The notes: generated by a model from the letters alone, not told the origin. DNA of 64,000 nucleotides from Collinsella sp. An268 (GCF_002159765.1 NZ_NFJH01000003.1:124001-188000), one strand, 5' to 3'. Shown: positions 9,275 through 19,812, counted from the stretch's first letter. Numbers and translations: made by a program.

Positions 9275-10474
9275 CTAGCGGTAGCTCTCTGCCAGGGCCT
9301 GCCAGGCCGGAAGCGACCGCTCGATGGTCTCGGGCGCGACGCAGTAGCCCACGCGCACCCAGCCGGGCACGCCGAAGCTGTCGCTCGGCACCGGCAGCAG
9401 CTCAAAACCGCGGGCGCGCTCGCAGAAGGCCTCCGCATCGGGCTCGAGCGCACGCACCCACAGGTAGAAGGCGCCATCGGGCTCCACAAAGGTGTAGCCG
9501 TACGCGCGCAGCGCATCGGTGAGCAGCTCGCGGTTGCGCGCATAGGCCGCCACATCGGTGGGCGTGTCCACGCAGTCGATCACGACGCGCTGGAAGAGCG
9601 CCGGCGCGCACACGAACCCGAGCGCCCGCGCCGCGCCCGCCACGGCGGCCATCATGCGGCGGGCGCCCTCGCTCACCTGCGGCACGAGAACCCAGCCCAC
9701 GCGCTCGCCCGGAAGCGACAGCGACTTGCTGTAGGAGTAGCACACCACCGTGTGCTCGTAGAGCGCCGGCACCCAGGGCACCTCGGCGCCGTAGGTGATC
9801 TCGCGATACGGCTCGTCGGAGATGAGCACGACGGGCTGCGGGTGGCCGAGCTCCTGCTCGCGCGCCGCGTTGACCTCCTCCAGAACCTCGGCGAGCTCGG
9901 AAAGCGTCTCGCGCGGGTAGATGGCCCCGGTGGGATTGTTGGGCGCGTTGATGATGACGGCGGCCGTGCGGGGCGTGATGGCCGCCGCAACCGCACCGGG
10001 CACCACCTGGAAGGTCTCCGGATCCGCCGGGACCTCGACGCAGACAGCGCCCGCCGTCTCTATCCACACCCGGTATTCGGGGAAGTACGGGGCGATGACG
10101 ATGACCTCCTCGCCCGGGCACACCGCCGCGTGCAGCGCGATGGAGACCGAGGCTGCCGCGCCTACGGTCATAAAGACGTCCGAGGCGGTATAGGTCGTCC
10201 CAAAGCGGCGGTTAAGCGACGAGGCCACGGCGGCACGGGCCGCCGGCAGGCCGGGCGCGGGCGTGTAACCGTGGAGCTCGGCGGCGGGCACCTCGGCAAG
10301 CGAGCGGGCTATGCTCTCTTGCACGGCCGCCGGTGCGGGGATGCTCGGGTTGCCCAAGCTGAAGTCGAAGACGTTCTCGGCGCCGATCTCCTCCTTGCGT
10401 GCGCACGCGTACGAAAAGATCTCGCGGATCTTGGAACTCTCCGCCCCAAAGGCATACATCTGCTCGTTGATCAT
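9275..10474 (-). CDS. Class I/II pyridoxal-phosphate aminotransferase
   Basis: A 399-residue fold-type I aminotransferase. Visible landmarks are GYTPAPGLPAAR (65-80), the cofactor-binding NAPNNPTG (177-183), SDEPY (219-223), the Schiff-base lysine Lys250 in SYSKSLSLPGERVGW, and the C-terminal substrate Arg in PGWVRVGYC. It probably transaminates aspartate, alanine or aromatic amino acids; specificity cannot be told. AAAGGAAGG precedes the ATG. It lies between the PHP gene and the flavodiiron gene, but a terminator at 10540-10576 separates it from the latter. Confidence 0.9.
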   Translation of the reverse strand: MINEQMYAFGAESSKIREIFSYACARKEEIGAENVFDFSLGNPSIPAPAAVQESIARSLAEVPAAELHGYTPAPGLPAARAAVASSLNRRFGTTYTASDVFMTVGAAASVSIALHAAVCPGEEVIVIAPYFPEYRVWIETAGAVCVEVPADPETFQVVPGAVAAAITPRTAAVIINAPNNPTGAIYPRETLSELAEVLEEVNAAREQELGHPQPVVLISDEPYREITYGAEVPWVPALYEHTVVCYSYSKSLSLPGERVGWVLVPQVSEGARRMMAAVAGAARALGFVCAPALFQRVVIDCVDTPTDVAAYARNRELLTDALRAYGYTFVEPDGAFYLWVRALEPDAEAFCERARGFELLPVPSDSFGVPGWVRVGYCVAPETIERSLPAWQALAESYR

Positions 10475-10539
10475 GGCTGGCCTTCCTTTCGCATGGCGGC
10501 GCGGGGCGCACCGGTCCTCAAAGCTCGCCCTCTATTGTA

Positions 10540-10576
10540 GAAAACGCAAAACGGGGCAGCCTGGGCTACCCCGTTT
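10540..10576 (-). terminator. Intrinsic terminator of the flavodiiron gene
   Basis: Hairpin with arms AAACGGGGYA and its complement (10548-10575), followed on the minus strand by TTTTGCGTTTTC. It lies just after the stop of the flavodiiron protein gene. Confidence 0.85.
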
Positions 10577-10600
10577 CGTAACGTGATGCGCGCGGGCGCG

Positions 10601-11785
10601 TTAGGCGCGCGCGTCCTCGATAGCCTTGACCACCGTTTCCTGCAGCGCCGCGAGGTTCTCCTCGGAGGGGATCCACTGCTGGGCGATCACGGGGCTCGCC
10701 ATCTGGAACTTCATGTTCTCCATCTCGGTAAAGACCTGCTTGGGGCCGAGCGGCGCCCAGCCGTAGCTGCCAAAGGCGATGCCCGTGCGCTGGCTGTTGT
10801 TGGGCGAGAGGCCGCGCATATAGGTGAGGAAGCTCGCCATGGTGGGCATCATGTTGGAATTGAGCGTGGGCGAGCCGCAGGCCACGTAGCGTGCGTCGCA
10901 CAGCTCGAGCATGATATCGGAGATGTGCGTGTGCTTGACGTCGATGAGCTTGGCGGGCACACCCTCGCGAATGAAGGCGTCGGTGATCTCGCGCGCCATG
11001 GCCTCGGTGGAATGCCACATGGAGTCGAAGACCACCACGGCCTTCTCCTCGGTCTGATAGGTGCTCCACGCCTGGTACTTCTCGAGGATCTCGGCGATGT
11101 GGCTGCGCCAGATCACACCGTGCGACGGGGCGATCATCTTGATGTCGAGCCCGCCGAGCGCCGCCATGGCCTTCTGCACCTGGGCGCCGTAGGGCCACAC
11201 GATGTTGGCATAGTACTTCTTAGCCTGCTTCATAACCTCGCAGAGGTCGCACTCGTCATCGAAGCGCTTGGTGGTGGCGTAGTGCTGGCCAAACGCGTCG
11301 TTGGAGAAGAGGATGCCGTCCTCCGGACACCAGGTGACCATGTTGTCCGGCCAGTGGACCATCGGCGTCTGCACGAAGTGGAGCGTGCGCGCGCCGATAG
11401 AGATGGAGTCGCCGGTCTTGACGCCCTCGACCTCGATGCCGTAGTGGGCGCGAATCTCGTTCACGCCGGCCGGGGCCGAGGCGACGATGCGCGCGTTGGG
11501 CGCGAGCTCGTGGATCTTGGGCAGGCTGCCGGAGTGGTCCATCTCGACGTGGTTCGTCACCACGAGCTCGATCTTGGCCGGGTCGACAACCTGGCTGATG
11601 CGCTGGACAAACTCGTCGGTAAACGTCGCCTTCGCCGTGTCGATGAGCGTGACGGTCTCGTCCATGATGAGGTAGGCGTTGTAGGTGATGCCCTGCTCGG
11701 TGGTGTAACCGTGGAACGAGCGCTCGTTCCAGTCGATGCCGCCGACCCACCAGATCTTGGGGGAAATCTCGATTGCGTTGAGCAT
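10601..11785 (-). CDS. Flavodiiron protein (FprA-type oxygen/NO reductase)
   Basis: A 394-residue A-type flavoprotein with an N-terminal metallo-beta-lactamase-like diiron domain and a C-terminal flavodoxin domain. Iron ligands are visible in HVEMDHSG (His79, Glu81, Asp83, His84) and MVHWPDNM; the second half starts at VVFDSMWHSTEAMAREI, the FMN phosphate loop. These enzymes reduce O2 to water, or NO to N2O, in the cytoplasm of anaerobes, as oxygen detoxification. No rubredoxin domain is fused, so an external donor is needed. The ATG at 11785 is preceded by AAAGGA. A 38-codon in-frame extension upstream is Arg-rich and not family-like. Confidence 0.92.
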   Translation of the reverse strand: MLNAIEISPKIWWVGGIDWNERSFHGYTTEQGITYNAYLIMDETVTLIDTAKATFTDEFVQRISQVVDPAKIELVVTNHVEMDHSGSLPKIHELAPNARIVASAPAGVNEIRAHYGIEVEGVKTGDSISIGARTLHFVQTPMVHWPDNMVTWCPEDGILFSNDAFGQHYATTKRFDDECDLCEVMKQAKKYYANIVWPYGAQVQKAMAALGGLDIKMIAPSHGVIWRSHIAEILEKYQAWSTYQTEEKAVVVFDSMWHSTEAMAREITDAFIREGVPAKLIDVKHTHISDIMLELCDARYVACGSPTLNSNMMPTMASFLTYMRGLSPNNSQRTGIAFGSYGWAPLGPKQVFTEMENMKFQMASPVIAQQWIPSEENLAALQETVVKAIEDARA

Positions 11786-11975
11786 AACGCGTCCTTTCTG
11801 CCGCCGCAGGCGGCGGCGCCGCCGATGACAGCCATGTTTTGCGGTTCGCGCTCCATCATAGCACGCGCTCAGAGGGGGCGTTTGCCATGGCTCGGGCAAC
11901 AGAGATTATGCGTAAATTGCTATCGTCATAGAGTCATTTACCGAGCGCCCCGGACGCCTCCCCACCGCTTTTTGC

Positions 11976-12425
11976 TCACGCCTGCGGCTTGCGGCCGCGC
12001 GGCTTGCTGACGAGTCCCTCGGCGCCGTCGGCGCGGTACTTGCGGCACCACATCTTGACGGAGGACTCGCTCGTCACGCCGTAGGCGATCATCACCTCGC
12101 GCACGGACCTGCCCTTTTCCACGCGGTCGCGCGCACAGGCGATCTTGGTGTCGAGGTCGTAGGACCGGTGCGTCGAGCCACCGTTGAGCACGGCATCGCG
12201 CCCGCCGGCCGCAAAGGCGCGCGCCCACTGTCGCGCCGTCGCCGCCGGTATGCCCAGCTGTGCCGCGAGCGCCCGCTGGCTGATCCCCTCTTCGAGCGCC
12301 TCGACGGCGCGCAGGCGCACCGCCTGGTTGTAGGTTGTCCGCTTGCCCTCTGCCATGCCATCACTCCCGTATCGAAACGCGAGAGTCATTCCGGGTCGCC
12401 CGCGTTTATTGCATGCTTCTGGCAT
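11976..12425 (-). CDS. Orphan double-HTH protein, transposase OrfA-like
   Basis: About 149 residues with two helix-turn-helix segments: one near EGISQRALAAQLGIPAATA and one near RSVREVMIAYGVTSESSVKMW, followed by a basic tail ending in KPRGRKPQA. This arrangement is that of OrfA of IS3/IS150-type elements, but no OrfB, inverted repeats or other IS parts are adjacent. It may be a domesticated transposase fragment acting as a DNA-binding protein. The ATG at 12425 has AAGGGGG directly upstream. A second possible start is at 12356 with GGGAGTG. Confidence 0.55.
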   Translation of the reverse strand: MPEACNKRGRPGMTLAFRYGSDGMAEGKRTTYNQAVRLRAVEALEEGISQRALAAQLGIPAATARQWARAFAAGGRDAVLNGGSTHRSYDLDTKIACARDRVEKGRSVREVMIAYGVTSESSVKMWCRKYRADGAEGLVSKPRGRKPQA

Positions 12426-12590
12426 CGTACCCCCTTGTAGTAAAGATTCAGTAAGGGGTGTTTGCAGTTTACGAGAAGATGACGTTCGCCGTGCACGCAT
12501 GCGGTATCGTCAACGGCGCCGCCGGGGGTCCCGGCGCGCGCACGCCAACACCCGCCGCCCGTCCGGGCGCTCGTCCGCGAGGAGGTACGT

Positions 12591-13562
12591 ATGATCACCT
12601 GCTACATGACCGACATCAACGGTGCGCTCGTCACCGTCGACACGCCAGAGGCCGGCGCTTGGATCAACGTGGTCTCCCCCACACCCGAGGAGAGCGCATG
12701 GCTCGAGCGAGAAATCGGCGTGCTGCCGGAGTTCGTCCGTTCCGCCCTCGACGAGGAGGAGACCTCGCACATCGACTACGACGACGACGTCAACCAGGCC
12801 CTCATCATCGTCGACTACCCCTGCGCCGAAGACGCCGAGGATATGCAGGACCCGGCGATGCTGCAGTACACCACGATGCCCATCTCGTTTTTCTCCCTTC
12901 CGGCGAAAAACCTCGTCGTCACGCTCAGCCTGCAGGACAACCCCATCGTGACCGACATGGCCGCAGGCCGCGTCCGCGGCCTCAACACCCGCCTACGCAC
13001 CCGCTTTTTGCTGCAGATGCTCCTGCGCGTATCGCAGAGCTACCTCATCGCACTGCGCCGCATCGACGCGCTCTCCACCAAAACCGAGCAGCGCCTGTAC
13101 GGCTCCATGCGCAACGAGGAGCTCCTGCAGATGCTCTCGCTCGAGAAGTCGCTCGTGTACTTCTCGACGTCGCTCAAATCCGCCGAAGTCACGCTCAACA
13201 AGATCATGCACGGCCACCTCATCACCCTGTATGAGGACGACCAGGATCTGATGGACGACGTTATGATCGAGGTCCATCAGGCGCAGGAGATGTGCAACAT
13301 CTATTCCAACATTCTCTCCGGCACCATGGACGCCTACGCGAGCGTCATCTCCAACAACCTCAACATCGTGATGAAGGTGCTGACGGTCCTCACCATCGTG
13401 ATGGCCATCCCCAACATGATCTTTGGCTTTTGGGGCATGAACGTCGATTTGCCCTTTGCTGCGTCGCCCCTGTTCAACACCTGGGTGTTCCCGCTGGTGC
13501 TCGCCGTTGTCCTCTGCCTTGTGTGCGCCTACATCTTTAAGCGTAAGGGACTCTGGCACTAG
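12591..13562 (+). CDS. corA: CorA-family magnesium/divalent cation transporter
   Basis: A 323-residue CorA-type channel: a large cytoplasmic N-terminal domain, then two C-terminal membrane helices. The GMN signature at residues 282-284 (FGFWGMNV) follows the first helix (VLTVLTIVMAIPNMIFGF), and the second helix ends in the basic tail KRKGLWH. Forms pentamers that import Mg2+ and related ions. A strong RBS (GAGGAGGT, 12579-12586) precedes the ATG. Convergent with the MBL-fold gene. Confidence 0.92.
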   Translation: MITCYMTDINGALVTVDTPEAGAWINVVSPTPEESAWLEREIGVLPEFVRSALDEEETSHIDYDDDVNQALIIVDYPCAEDAEDMQDPAMLQYTTMPISFFSLPAKNLVVTLSLQDNPIVTDMAAGRVRGLNTRLRTRFLLQMLLRVSQSYLIALRRIDALSTKTEQRLYGSMRNEELLQMLSLEKSLVYFSTSLKSAEVTLNKIMHGHLITLYEDDQDLMDDVMIEVHQAQEMCNIYSNILSGTMDAYASVISNNLNIVMKVLTVLTIVMAIPNMIFGFWGMNVDLPFAASPLFNTWVFPLVLAVVLCLVCAYIFKRKGLWH

Positions 13563-13595
13563 GCACCGACGCGAGGGCGCACGCGCCGCAAAACC

Positions 13596-14432
13596 CTACG
13601 GCAACGTGAGCGAACTGCCGCACGCCAGGTAGCGCACCCGCGGCCCGAGCTCGTCGCGCAGGTGCGCAAAGGCGTCGAGCCCCGTGCAGTGAAACGTGTA
13701 GTAGCACGCGGGGCGCCGTGCGAGCTCGCGGGCGAGTGCCGCCACCGTCTGAGCGTCTGCCGAGGTCCCCGCCGAGGGCGCCATCAGATGGAAGCCCGCC
13801 ACCACGGCGTCGAGCGGTGCGGCGGCGATGCGCTCCGCCTCCGTCATGATGTTCAAGATGCCGGCATGCGAGCACGCCGAGATGAGCACCCGGCGCCCGT
13901 CCTCCTGCACCAGCAGGCTCTGCTCGTGCGCAAAGTCATCGAGAACGAGGGAGCCGGTTGCGGCGCCCCGCATAAAGAGCCGGTTGTTTGAGGCGGGGGC
14001 CGGATAGGCGCGCGACGGGATCGCAAACAGCGTCAGGCCGGGGGCGATCCGGTGTCGGGCGCCCGTTGTCACGATGCGCGGGCTCGCAGCGAGACCCGCG
14101 TCGAGGCTGATGTCATGATGCGCCGCGACCGTACCCGAGAGATGCTCGTCAAAGGCATGCGGGCGCACGTACAGGGGAGTCGATGCCGCGCGCGTCGCCG
14201 CCAGATACGCGCCGAGGCCGCCGCCATGGTCGGCATGTCCGTGGGAGAGCACGGCCGCGTCCGCCGTCCCGACGTCGATCCCCAGCGCCGCCGCGTTGGC
14301 GAGCGCGCTCCCGTCAGGCCCCACGTCAAATAGCACGCGGCGCCCCGCGGCCTCGATCCAGAGTGCGAGACCATGGCGCGCCGCGAGGCGGCTGGAGGGC
14401 GTGGCATTCTCCACGAGCACCGTGATCCTCAT
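13596..14432 (-). CDS. MBL-fold metallohydrolase
   Basis: A 278-residue metallo-beta-lactamase-fold protein. The zinc motif is SHGHADHGGGL (about residues 63-73), followed by later His residues (RPHAFDEHLSG, SACSHAGILN, and the Cys/His-containing YYTFHCTG). The pattern resembles the group annotated as 7,8-dihydropterin-6-methyl-4-(ribofuranosyl)aminobenzene 5'-phosphate synthase, whose bacterial function is unclear. The ATG at 14432 has GGAGGG 7 nt upstream, favoured over an ATG five codons earlier. Ends 33 bp from the corA stop. Confidence 0.8.
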   Translation of the reverse strand: MRITVLVENATPSSRLAARHGLALWIEAAGRRVLFDVGPDGSALANAAALGIDVGTADAAVLSHGHADHGGGLGAYLAATRAASTPLYVRPHAFDEHLSGTVAAHHDISLDAGLAASPRIVTTGARHRIAPGLTLFAIPSRAYPAPASNNRLFMRGAATGSLVLDDFAHEQSLLVQEDGRRVLISACSHAGILNIMTEAERIAAAPLDAVVAGFHLMAPSAGTSADAQTVAALARELARRPACYYTFHCTGLDAFAHLRDELGPRVRYLACGSSLTLP

Positions 14433-14455
14433 GCGCTGCCCTCCCAACCGGGATT

Positions 14456-16294
<1,839 letters not shown>

Positions 16295-16327
16295 GTAGTG
16301 CTCCTTGCCTCGTTCTATCCTCAAGCT

Positions 16328-16405
16328 GCCCGGCCCGCGTCCCTCCGCTGCGCCCTCAGCTTCGTGCCTCAGAAATCGGGCGCAGCGGAGGGACGCGGGC
16401 CGGGC
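16328..16405. repeat. Perfect 28-bp inverted repeat upstream of typA
   Basis: Arms at 16328-16355 and 16378-16405 are perfect reverse complements, separated by 22 nt. The inner arm end lies 34 bp before the typA start codon, so the hairpin would sit in or next to the typA leader. There is no U-run, so it is not a standard terminator. It may be a repeat of the REP/palindrome type or a translational control element. Confidence 0.8.
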
Positions 16406-16754
16406 CATCCGGGTCGCAAACGGTACCCTATCATTTGCGCATCGGACCCTTCAGTGCCTGAAAAGAATGGCAGGTCGACCGCATCGAACCCTTTAGCGCA
16501 AACGGTTCTAATAGTAAACGATGTGCCGGTCAGCGGTTGTTTTCGTTCTGTAAGCGCAAATGCACTCCACACGCGCACATACAAGCCCAGGACCTCCGGA
16601 TTCGGCGCGGCCTCCTCAGCACAACGCCGCTCCAGTGCTTCCGCCAGCTTTCCATCGTCTTTCCAGCAGTTTTCCATCATGGAAAGCCAGATGGAATGTT
16701 GCTGGAAAGCTCTGGGAAGCCGACGGCACGGATGCCGGGCGCATGTTTGTTTTC
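16406..16754. other. Intergenic region with clustered TTTCCA/TGGAAA dyad
   Basis: No gene is supported here. At 16644-16715 the motif TTTCCA occurs three times followed by TGGAAA-type complements three times. A perfect dyad TTTCCAT-C-ATGGAAA (16671-16685) forms the centre, and CTTTCCAGCA (16659-16668) pairs with 16700-16709. Several alternative hairpins are possible. It lies after the small unknown gene and ahead of typA on the minus strand. Confidence 0.4.
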
Positions 16755-17204
16755 CTAGATGAGCGGGGGCTCCTCGCCCGCCGGCTCGGGGTCGGCCCAT
16801 CCGAAGGCATCGCCCGCACCGGGGTTCTCGTAGAGCACGTACGCCGAATATCCCACCGGTAGCGCCCGCTCGTAGAAGCTCACGAGCACCGCATCGTGGT
16901 AGGCGCCGTCGAGCTCGACCGCGCCGGTACAGGCGATGGCGTAGCGATCGATGGCTGCCAGGTGCTCCCCCGCGTTGCCGCGCGCGTTCTGCACGATGAA
17001 CGCCTGCGCCGCCTCCAGGCAGGCCTCCTCGCCGTCATCGGTGAACACGGCCTCGATGCGCCCCGAGCCCGCGTCCTCGGCACAGGCGGCCGTGCCCGGG
17101 TCGCGCCCCTCGGCCAGCTCGTCGAGCATATAGCCGATAAGATCGCAGACCATCTCGTCAAGCGCGGGCGACACGGCGCCAGAATTGTGCTGCTGATGAG
17201 CCAT
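16755..17204 (-). CDS. Small acidic protein of unknown function
   Basis: A 149-residue soluble acidic protein with no domain I recognise. It has an alpha-helical N-terminal part (DEMVCDLIGYMLDELAEG), a middle part rich in Glu/Ala, and a C-terminal half with short beta-like stretches (GAYHDAVLVSFYERALPVGYSAYVLYE). No membrane helix or signal peptide is seen. GAGGAGG lies directly before the upstream ATG, so the ATG three codons later (17204), 9 nt from the RBS, is the better start. The single gene is flanked by non-coding regions. Confidence 0.6.
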   Translation of the reverse strand: MAHQQHNSGAVSPALDEMVCDLIGYMLDELAEGRDPGTAACAEDAGSGRIEAVFTDDGEEACLEAAQAFIVQNARGNAGEHLAAIDRYAIACTGAVELDGAYHDAVLVSFYERALPVGYSAYVLYENPGAGDAFGWADPEPAGEEPPLI

Positions 17205-17348
17205 GTTGCGCATCCTCCTCGGGCGTCAGCGAGCGGGACGCCGGTGCGCGGCGCCGCCTAGTAGCAGGGCCATTCTAGCACGGCTGACACCGGCGCCACG
17301 GGAAAGACGGGCGAGCTCCGCACGCAGGGCAGCAGACCGCGATGCCCC

Positions 17349-17939
17349 CTACGCGCGGGCGCGGCGCGCGATATCTGCCGCGGCATCACGCTGACGCAAG
17401 AGGTTGCGGGCGCGACGCTCCAGCACGTTGATCTGGTTGGTGAGCATGACGACGTCGACGATCCCCCACACCACGAGCATGGACGCGACCGAAAAGACGA
17501 GGGTGCCGACGGTCCCGCGCATGCGCGACGTGACGAGCATCACGCCGCCCGCCACCGCCGCGAGCGAGCCCATGCCCCGGCGCCGCTCGCGCAGGGTGCG
17601 CGCCTGACCGACCACGGTGAGCCGGGCCGTCTCCGCCGCATGCGCGCGCGCCTCAGCCTCGAAGGCGATGTCCGCCGTCGTACGGGGGCGCGAGGCACCT
17701 GTTCCGGTACCGCCCCGCGCTCGCGATGCGGACCGGCCGCGGCCCGCGCCCTTGAGAAGGACGTCCCGCGCCTCGTTGACGGCGCGCATCTGCGCCTCAG
17801 CACGGGCGCGGAGCTTGGCGTTGTCGGGAAAACGGTCGGGGTGCAGCATCTGCGCAAGCTCGCGGTAGGCAATCTGAATCTCGTCGCGCGTGGTGCCCGG
17901 CTTGAGCCCGAGCACGCTGAGCGCCTCATCTTGCGTCAC
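17349..17939 (-). CDS. Membrane-anchored J-domain (DnaJ-like) protein
   Basis: A 196-residue protein. Residues 1-60 form a J domain with the HPD motif (AQMLHPDRFPDN) that stimulates DnaK-type ATPases. A basic Arg/Gly/Thr-rich linker follows, then one or two membrane segments (SLAAVAGGVMLVTS and GTLVFSVASMLVVWGIVDVVML) and an Arg-rich C-terminal helix. This J-domain plus C-terminal membrane layout suggests local recruitment of DnaK to the membrane. The GTG start at 17939 has GGGAGGG 8 nt upstream; an upstream in-frame ATG lacks a RBS and a J-domain match. Confidence 0.75.
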   Translation of the reverse strand: MTQDEALSVLGLKPGTTRDEIQIAYRELAQMLHPDRFPDNAKLRARAEAQMRAVNEARDVLLKGAGRGRSASRARGGTGTGASRPRTTADIAFEAEARAHAAETARLTVVGQARTLRERRRGMGSLAAVAGGVMLVTSRMRGTVGTLVFSVASMLVVWGIVDVVMLTNQINVLERRARNLLRQRDAAADIARRARA

Positions 17940-18147
17940 GGTGCACTCCCTCCCTTGTCGTATCTCGGATGCGCCCTCCCATAGTAGCAAAGCGGACGAC
18001 CAAGCCGGCAACGACGCGCGAGAGGCCGATCCCTATAGAGAAACGGACGCCCAGCACCGCATTCACGCAGCAGAGAGCGTCCGCTTCCACGTCCCTATGC
18101 GGTGTACCGCCAGACGCGCTCGGAAAAGTGCGCCTGCCGAGCACCGG

Positions 18148-18201
18148 CTTGCTCGCCCTAGCCATCGGGCGCCAGAGGGAAAACCGGCGCCCGAGAGCAA
18201 G
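18148..18201. repeat. Composite hairpin left of the insertion sequence
   Basis: Inner arms TCGGGCGCC (18165-18173) and its complement (18186-18194), with outer arms CTTGCTC (18148-18154) and GAGCAAG (18195-18201). The region 17940-18279 has no supported gene. The hairpin lies upstream of the J-domain gene and has no U-run. Confidence 0.5.
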
Positions 18202-18387
18202 GGTCGGTAAGCCCAGATAACCTTTGACGGGAGAGTCGAGCATCGGGCTCCGGTGAGACGAGGGCCCTAAACGCAGACGATATGAGCTGAACATTGGGCC
18301 CTCCCCCTGTCGCGGATCCGTGGGTCGGGCGACAATGGTCGTACCACCAACCGTGGCCGCGCGCCACATGCGACGGAGGAGGGCACC

Positions 18388-19494
18388 ATGTCCAATTATG
18401 TCACAGCCATCGGCCTCGACGTCCACGCCCGCAGCATCAAGGCCTTCGCCCTGAACCCCATGACCGGCGAGTGCGAGCGCGCCTCGTTCGGCTACGACCC
18501 CGCGGCGGTCGCCGAGTGGGCGCTCGGCTTCGATTCGCCCAGGGCGGTCTACGAGTCGGGCGTCACCGGCTTCCACCTCTGCCGCGCGCTCAGCGCGCTC
18601 GGCCTGGAGTGCGTCGTGGGCGCCGTCTCCAAGATGCAGCGGCCCGCCGCCGACCGGGGCAGGAAGAACGACCGGCGCGACGCCGAGTTCCTGGCGCGCC
18701 TGCTCGCCACCCGCAACGTCGTCGAGGTGTGGGTCCCCGACGGGCGCACCGAGGCCGCCCGCGACCTCTCGCGCGCCCTCGCCGACGCGCGCGACGACCT
18801 CCAGCGCGCCAAGCAGCGGATGTCCAAGTTCCTGCTGCGCCACGGGCACGTATTCGACGAGGCCACGCCGACGGGCGCGCGCAAGGGGAACTGGACGCGC
18901 GCCTACTGGAGGTGGGCCGACGCGATCGAGTTCGACGAGCCCGACGACGCCGCGGCCTACGAGCACTACCGCGACTGCGTGAGGCGCTGCCAGGAGGCGC
19001 GCGACGCGCTGGCGAGGAGGGTCGCCGAGGCGGCCGGGCGCCCGGGGTGGAAGCCGGTCGTCGACGCGCTCAGGCTCGTGAAGGGCATCGACGTCGCCAC
19101 CGCCTTCCTGCTCGCCTGCGAGGCGGGCGACTTCTCGAGGTTCCGAACGGCGCCCGAGTTCGCCTCGTGGTGCGGCCTCGTGCCCTCGGAGCACTCGAGC
19201 GGCGAGACGTCCTCGAGGGGAGGGATCACGCGCGCGGGCAACGCCCACGTGCGCTCCGCGCTCGTCGAGGCGGCCTGGCACGTGCCGATGTCGTCGCGCG
19301 AGCCCAAGCCCCTCGCGCCCGGCCAGGAGGCCGCGCCCGCGGTCAGGCGCCACGCGGCCAAGTGCAACCGCAGGCTCCAGGACCGCAGGGAGGCGATGGA
19401 GGCGGCCGGCAAGCGCCCCGTCGTCGCCAACTGCGCCACGGCGCGCGAGATGGCGTGCTGGGTCTGGGCGATAGCGGGGATGGCGTCCGCGTAG
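18388..19494 (+). CDS. IS110 family transposase (DEDD recombinase)
   Basis: A 368-residue IS110-type recombinase. The RuvC-like DEDD residues are readable as Asp11 (GLDVHARS), Glu56 (VYESGVTG), Asp96 and Asp99 (KNDRRDAEFL). A coiled, basic middle follows, then the Transposase_20 domain (VKGIDVATAFLL ... FASWCGLVPSEHSSGE) with the candidate nucleophilic Ser270/Ser271 and the helical GITRAGNAHVRSALVEAAW. Family members use an RNA transcribed from the element end as a bridge between donor and target. The gene is intact. Its GC content is high, like its surroundings, so transfer is likely from a related genome. GGAGGAGGG lies upstream of the ATG. Confidence 0.92.
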   Translation: MSNYVTAIGLDVHARSIKAFALNPMTGECERASFGYDPAAVAEWALGFDSPRAVYESGVTGFHLCRALSALGLECVVGAVSKMQRPAADRGRKNDRRDAEFLARLLATRNVVEVWVPDGRTEAARDLSRALADARDDLQRAKQRMSKFLLRHGHVFDEATPTGARKGNWTRAYWRWADAIEFDEPDDAAAYEHYRDCVRRCQEARDALARRVAEAAGRPGWKPVVDALRLVKGIDVATAFLLACEAGDFSRFRTAPEFASWCGLVPSEHSSGETSSRGGITRAGNAHVRSALVEAAWHVPMSSREPKPLAPGQEAAPAVRRHAAKCNRRLQDRREAMEAAGKRPVVANCATAREMACWVWAIAGMASA

Positions 19495-19671
19495 CGGCGC
19501 CGCCCGGACAACGGGGTCCGACCCCGGGAACCGCCGCCGTTCGAGGCCGTTGGGAGGCCACTCGAGTCCTTTTTTATGGGCAGCGGGAGACCGCCACGCC
19601 CGCCAGCAGACTTCGGCCGAGGCCCCCAGCCGTAGCAACGAAATGCGCAGCCGGAGAGGCCACGCGCGGAT

Positions 19672-19786
19672 ATTAGAATGCCGGACGTGCGTCGAACAGA
19701 CACGCCCTCAGGCGGCAGCCAGCCCGGGTGAAGATAGGTAGGCCCGACCGGTCGCGGTAGCTCCGCGGGCGGTCGGGCCGGTTTTG
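19672..19786 (+). ncRNA. Candidate bridge RNA of the insertion sequence
   Basis: In the right non-coding end, a TATTAGAAT element at about 19670-19680 could act as a -10 box. About 60 nt downstream a 10-bp hairpin (arms GGCCCGACCG at 19741-19750 and 19770-19779) is followed by GGTTTT. The transcript would be about 100 nt, and its place in the right end is that expected for IS1111-group bridge RNAs. Donor and target loops were not assigned, so the call is inferential. Confidence 0.35.
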
Positions 19787-19812
19787 CCTCTTGACAATGT
19801 TCAGCTCATATT

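Larger units (their letters stand above)
18280..19811 (+). mobile_element. IS110 family (IS1111 group) insertion sequence
   Basis: A single transposase gene lies between perfect 17-bp inverted repeats (ATATGAGCTGAACATTG at 18280-18296; its complement at 19795-19811). The unit is about 1.53 kb, with a short left non-coding end (108 bp) and a long right end (about 317 bp). Subterminal or terminal inverted repeats plus a long right end point to the IS1111 group rather than IS110 sensu stricto. True tips may lie a few bases outside the repeats. The right end touches the terminator of the tRNA-Ile/tRNA-Ala cluster. Confidence 0.75.

Noticed and set aside
12426-12590. Mg2+ riboswitch in front of corA
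   Set aside because: The 165-bp gap shows only a strong RBS; no conserved ykoK/M-box features could be recognised by eye.
17926-18279. Minus-strand frame extending beyond the J-domain gene to the IS
   Set aside because: It is mostly the antisense of the transposase and the hairpin region; no family motif or start site is visible.
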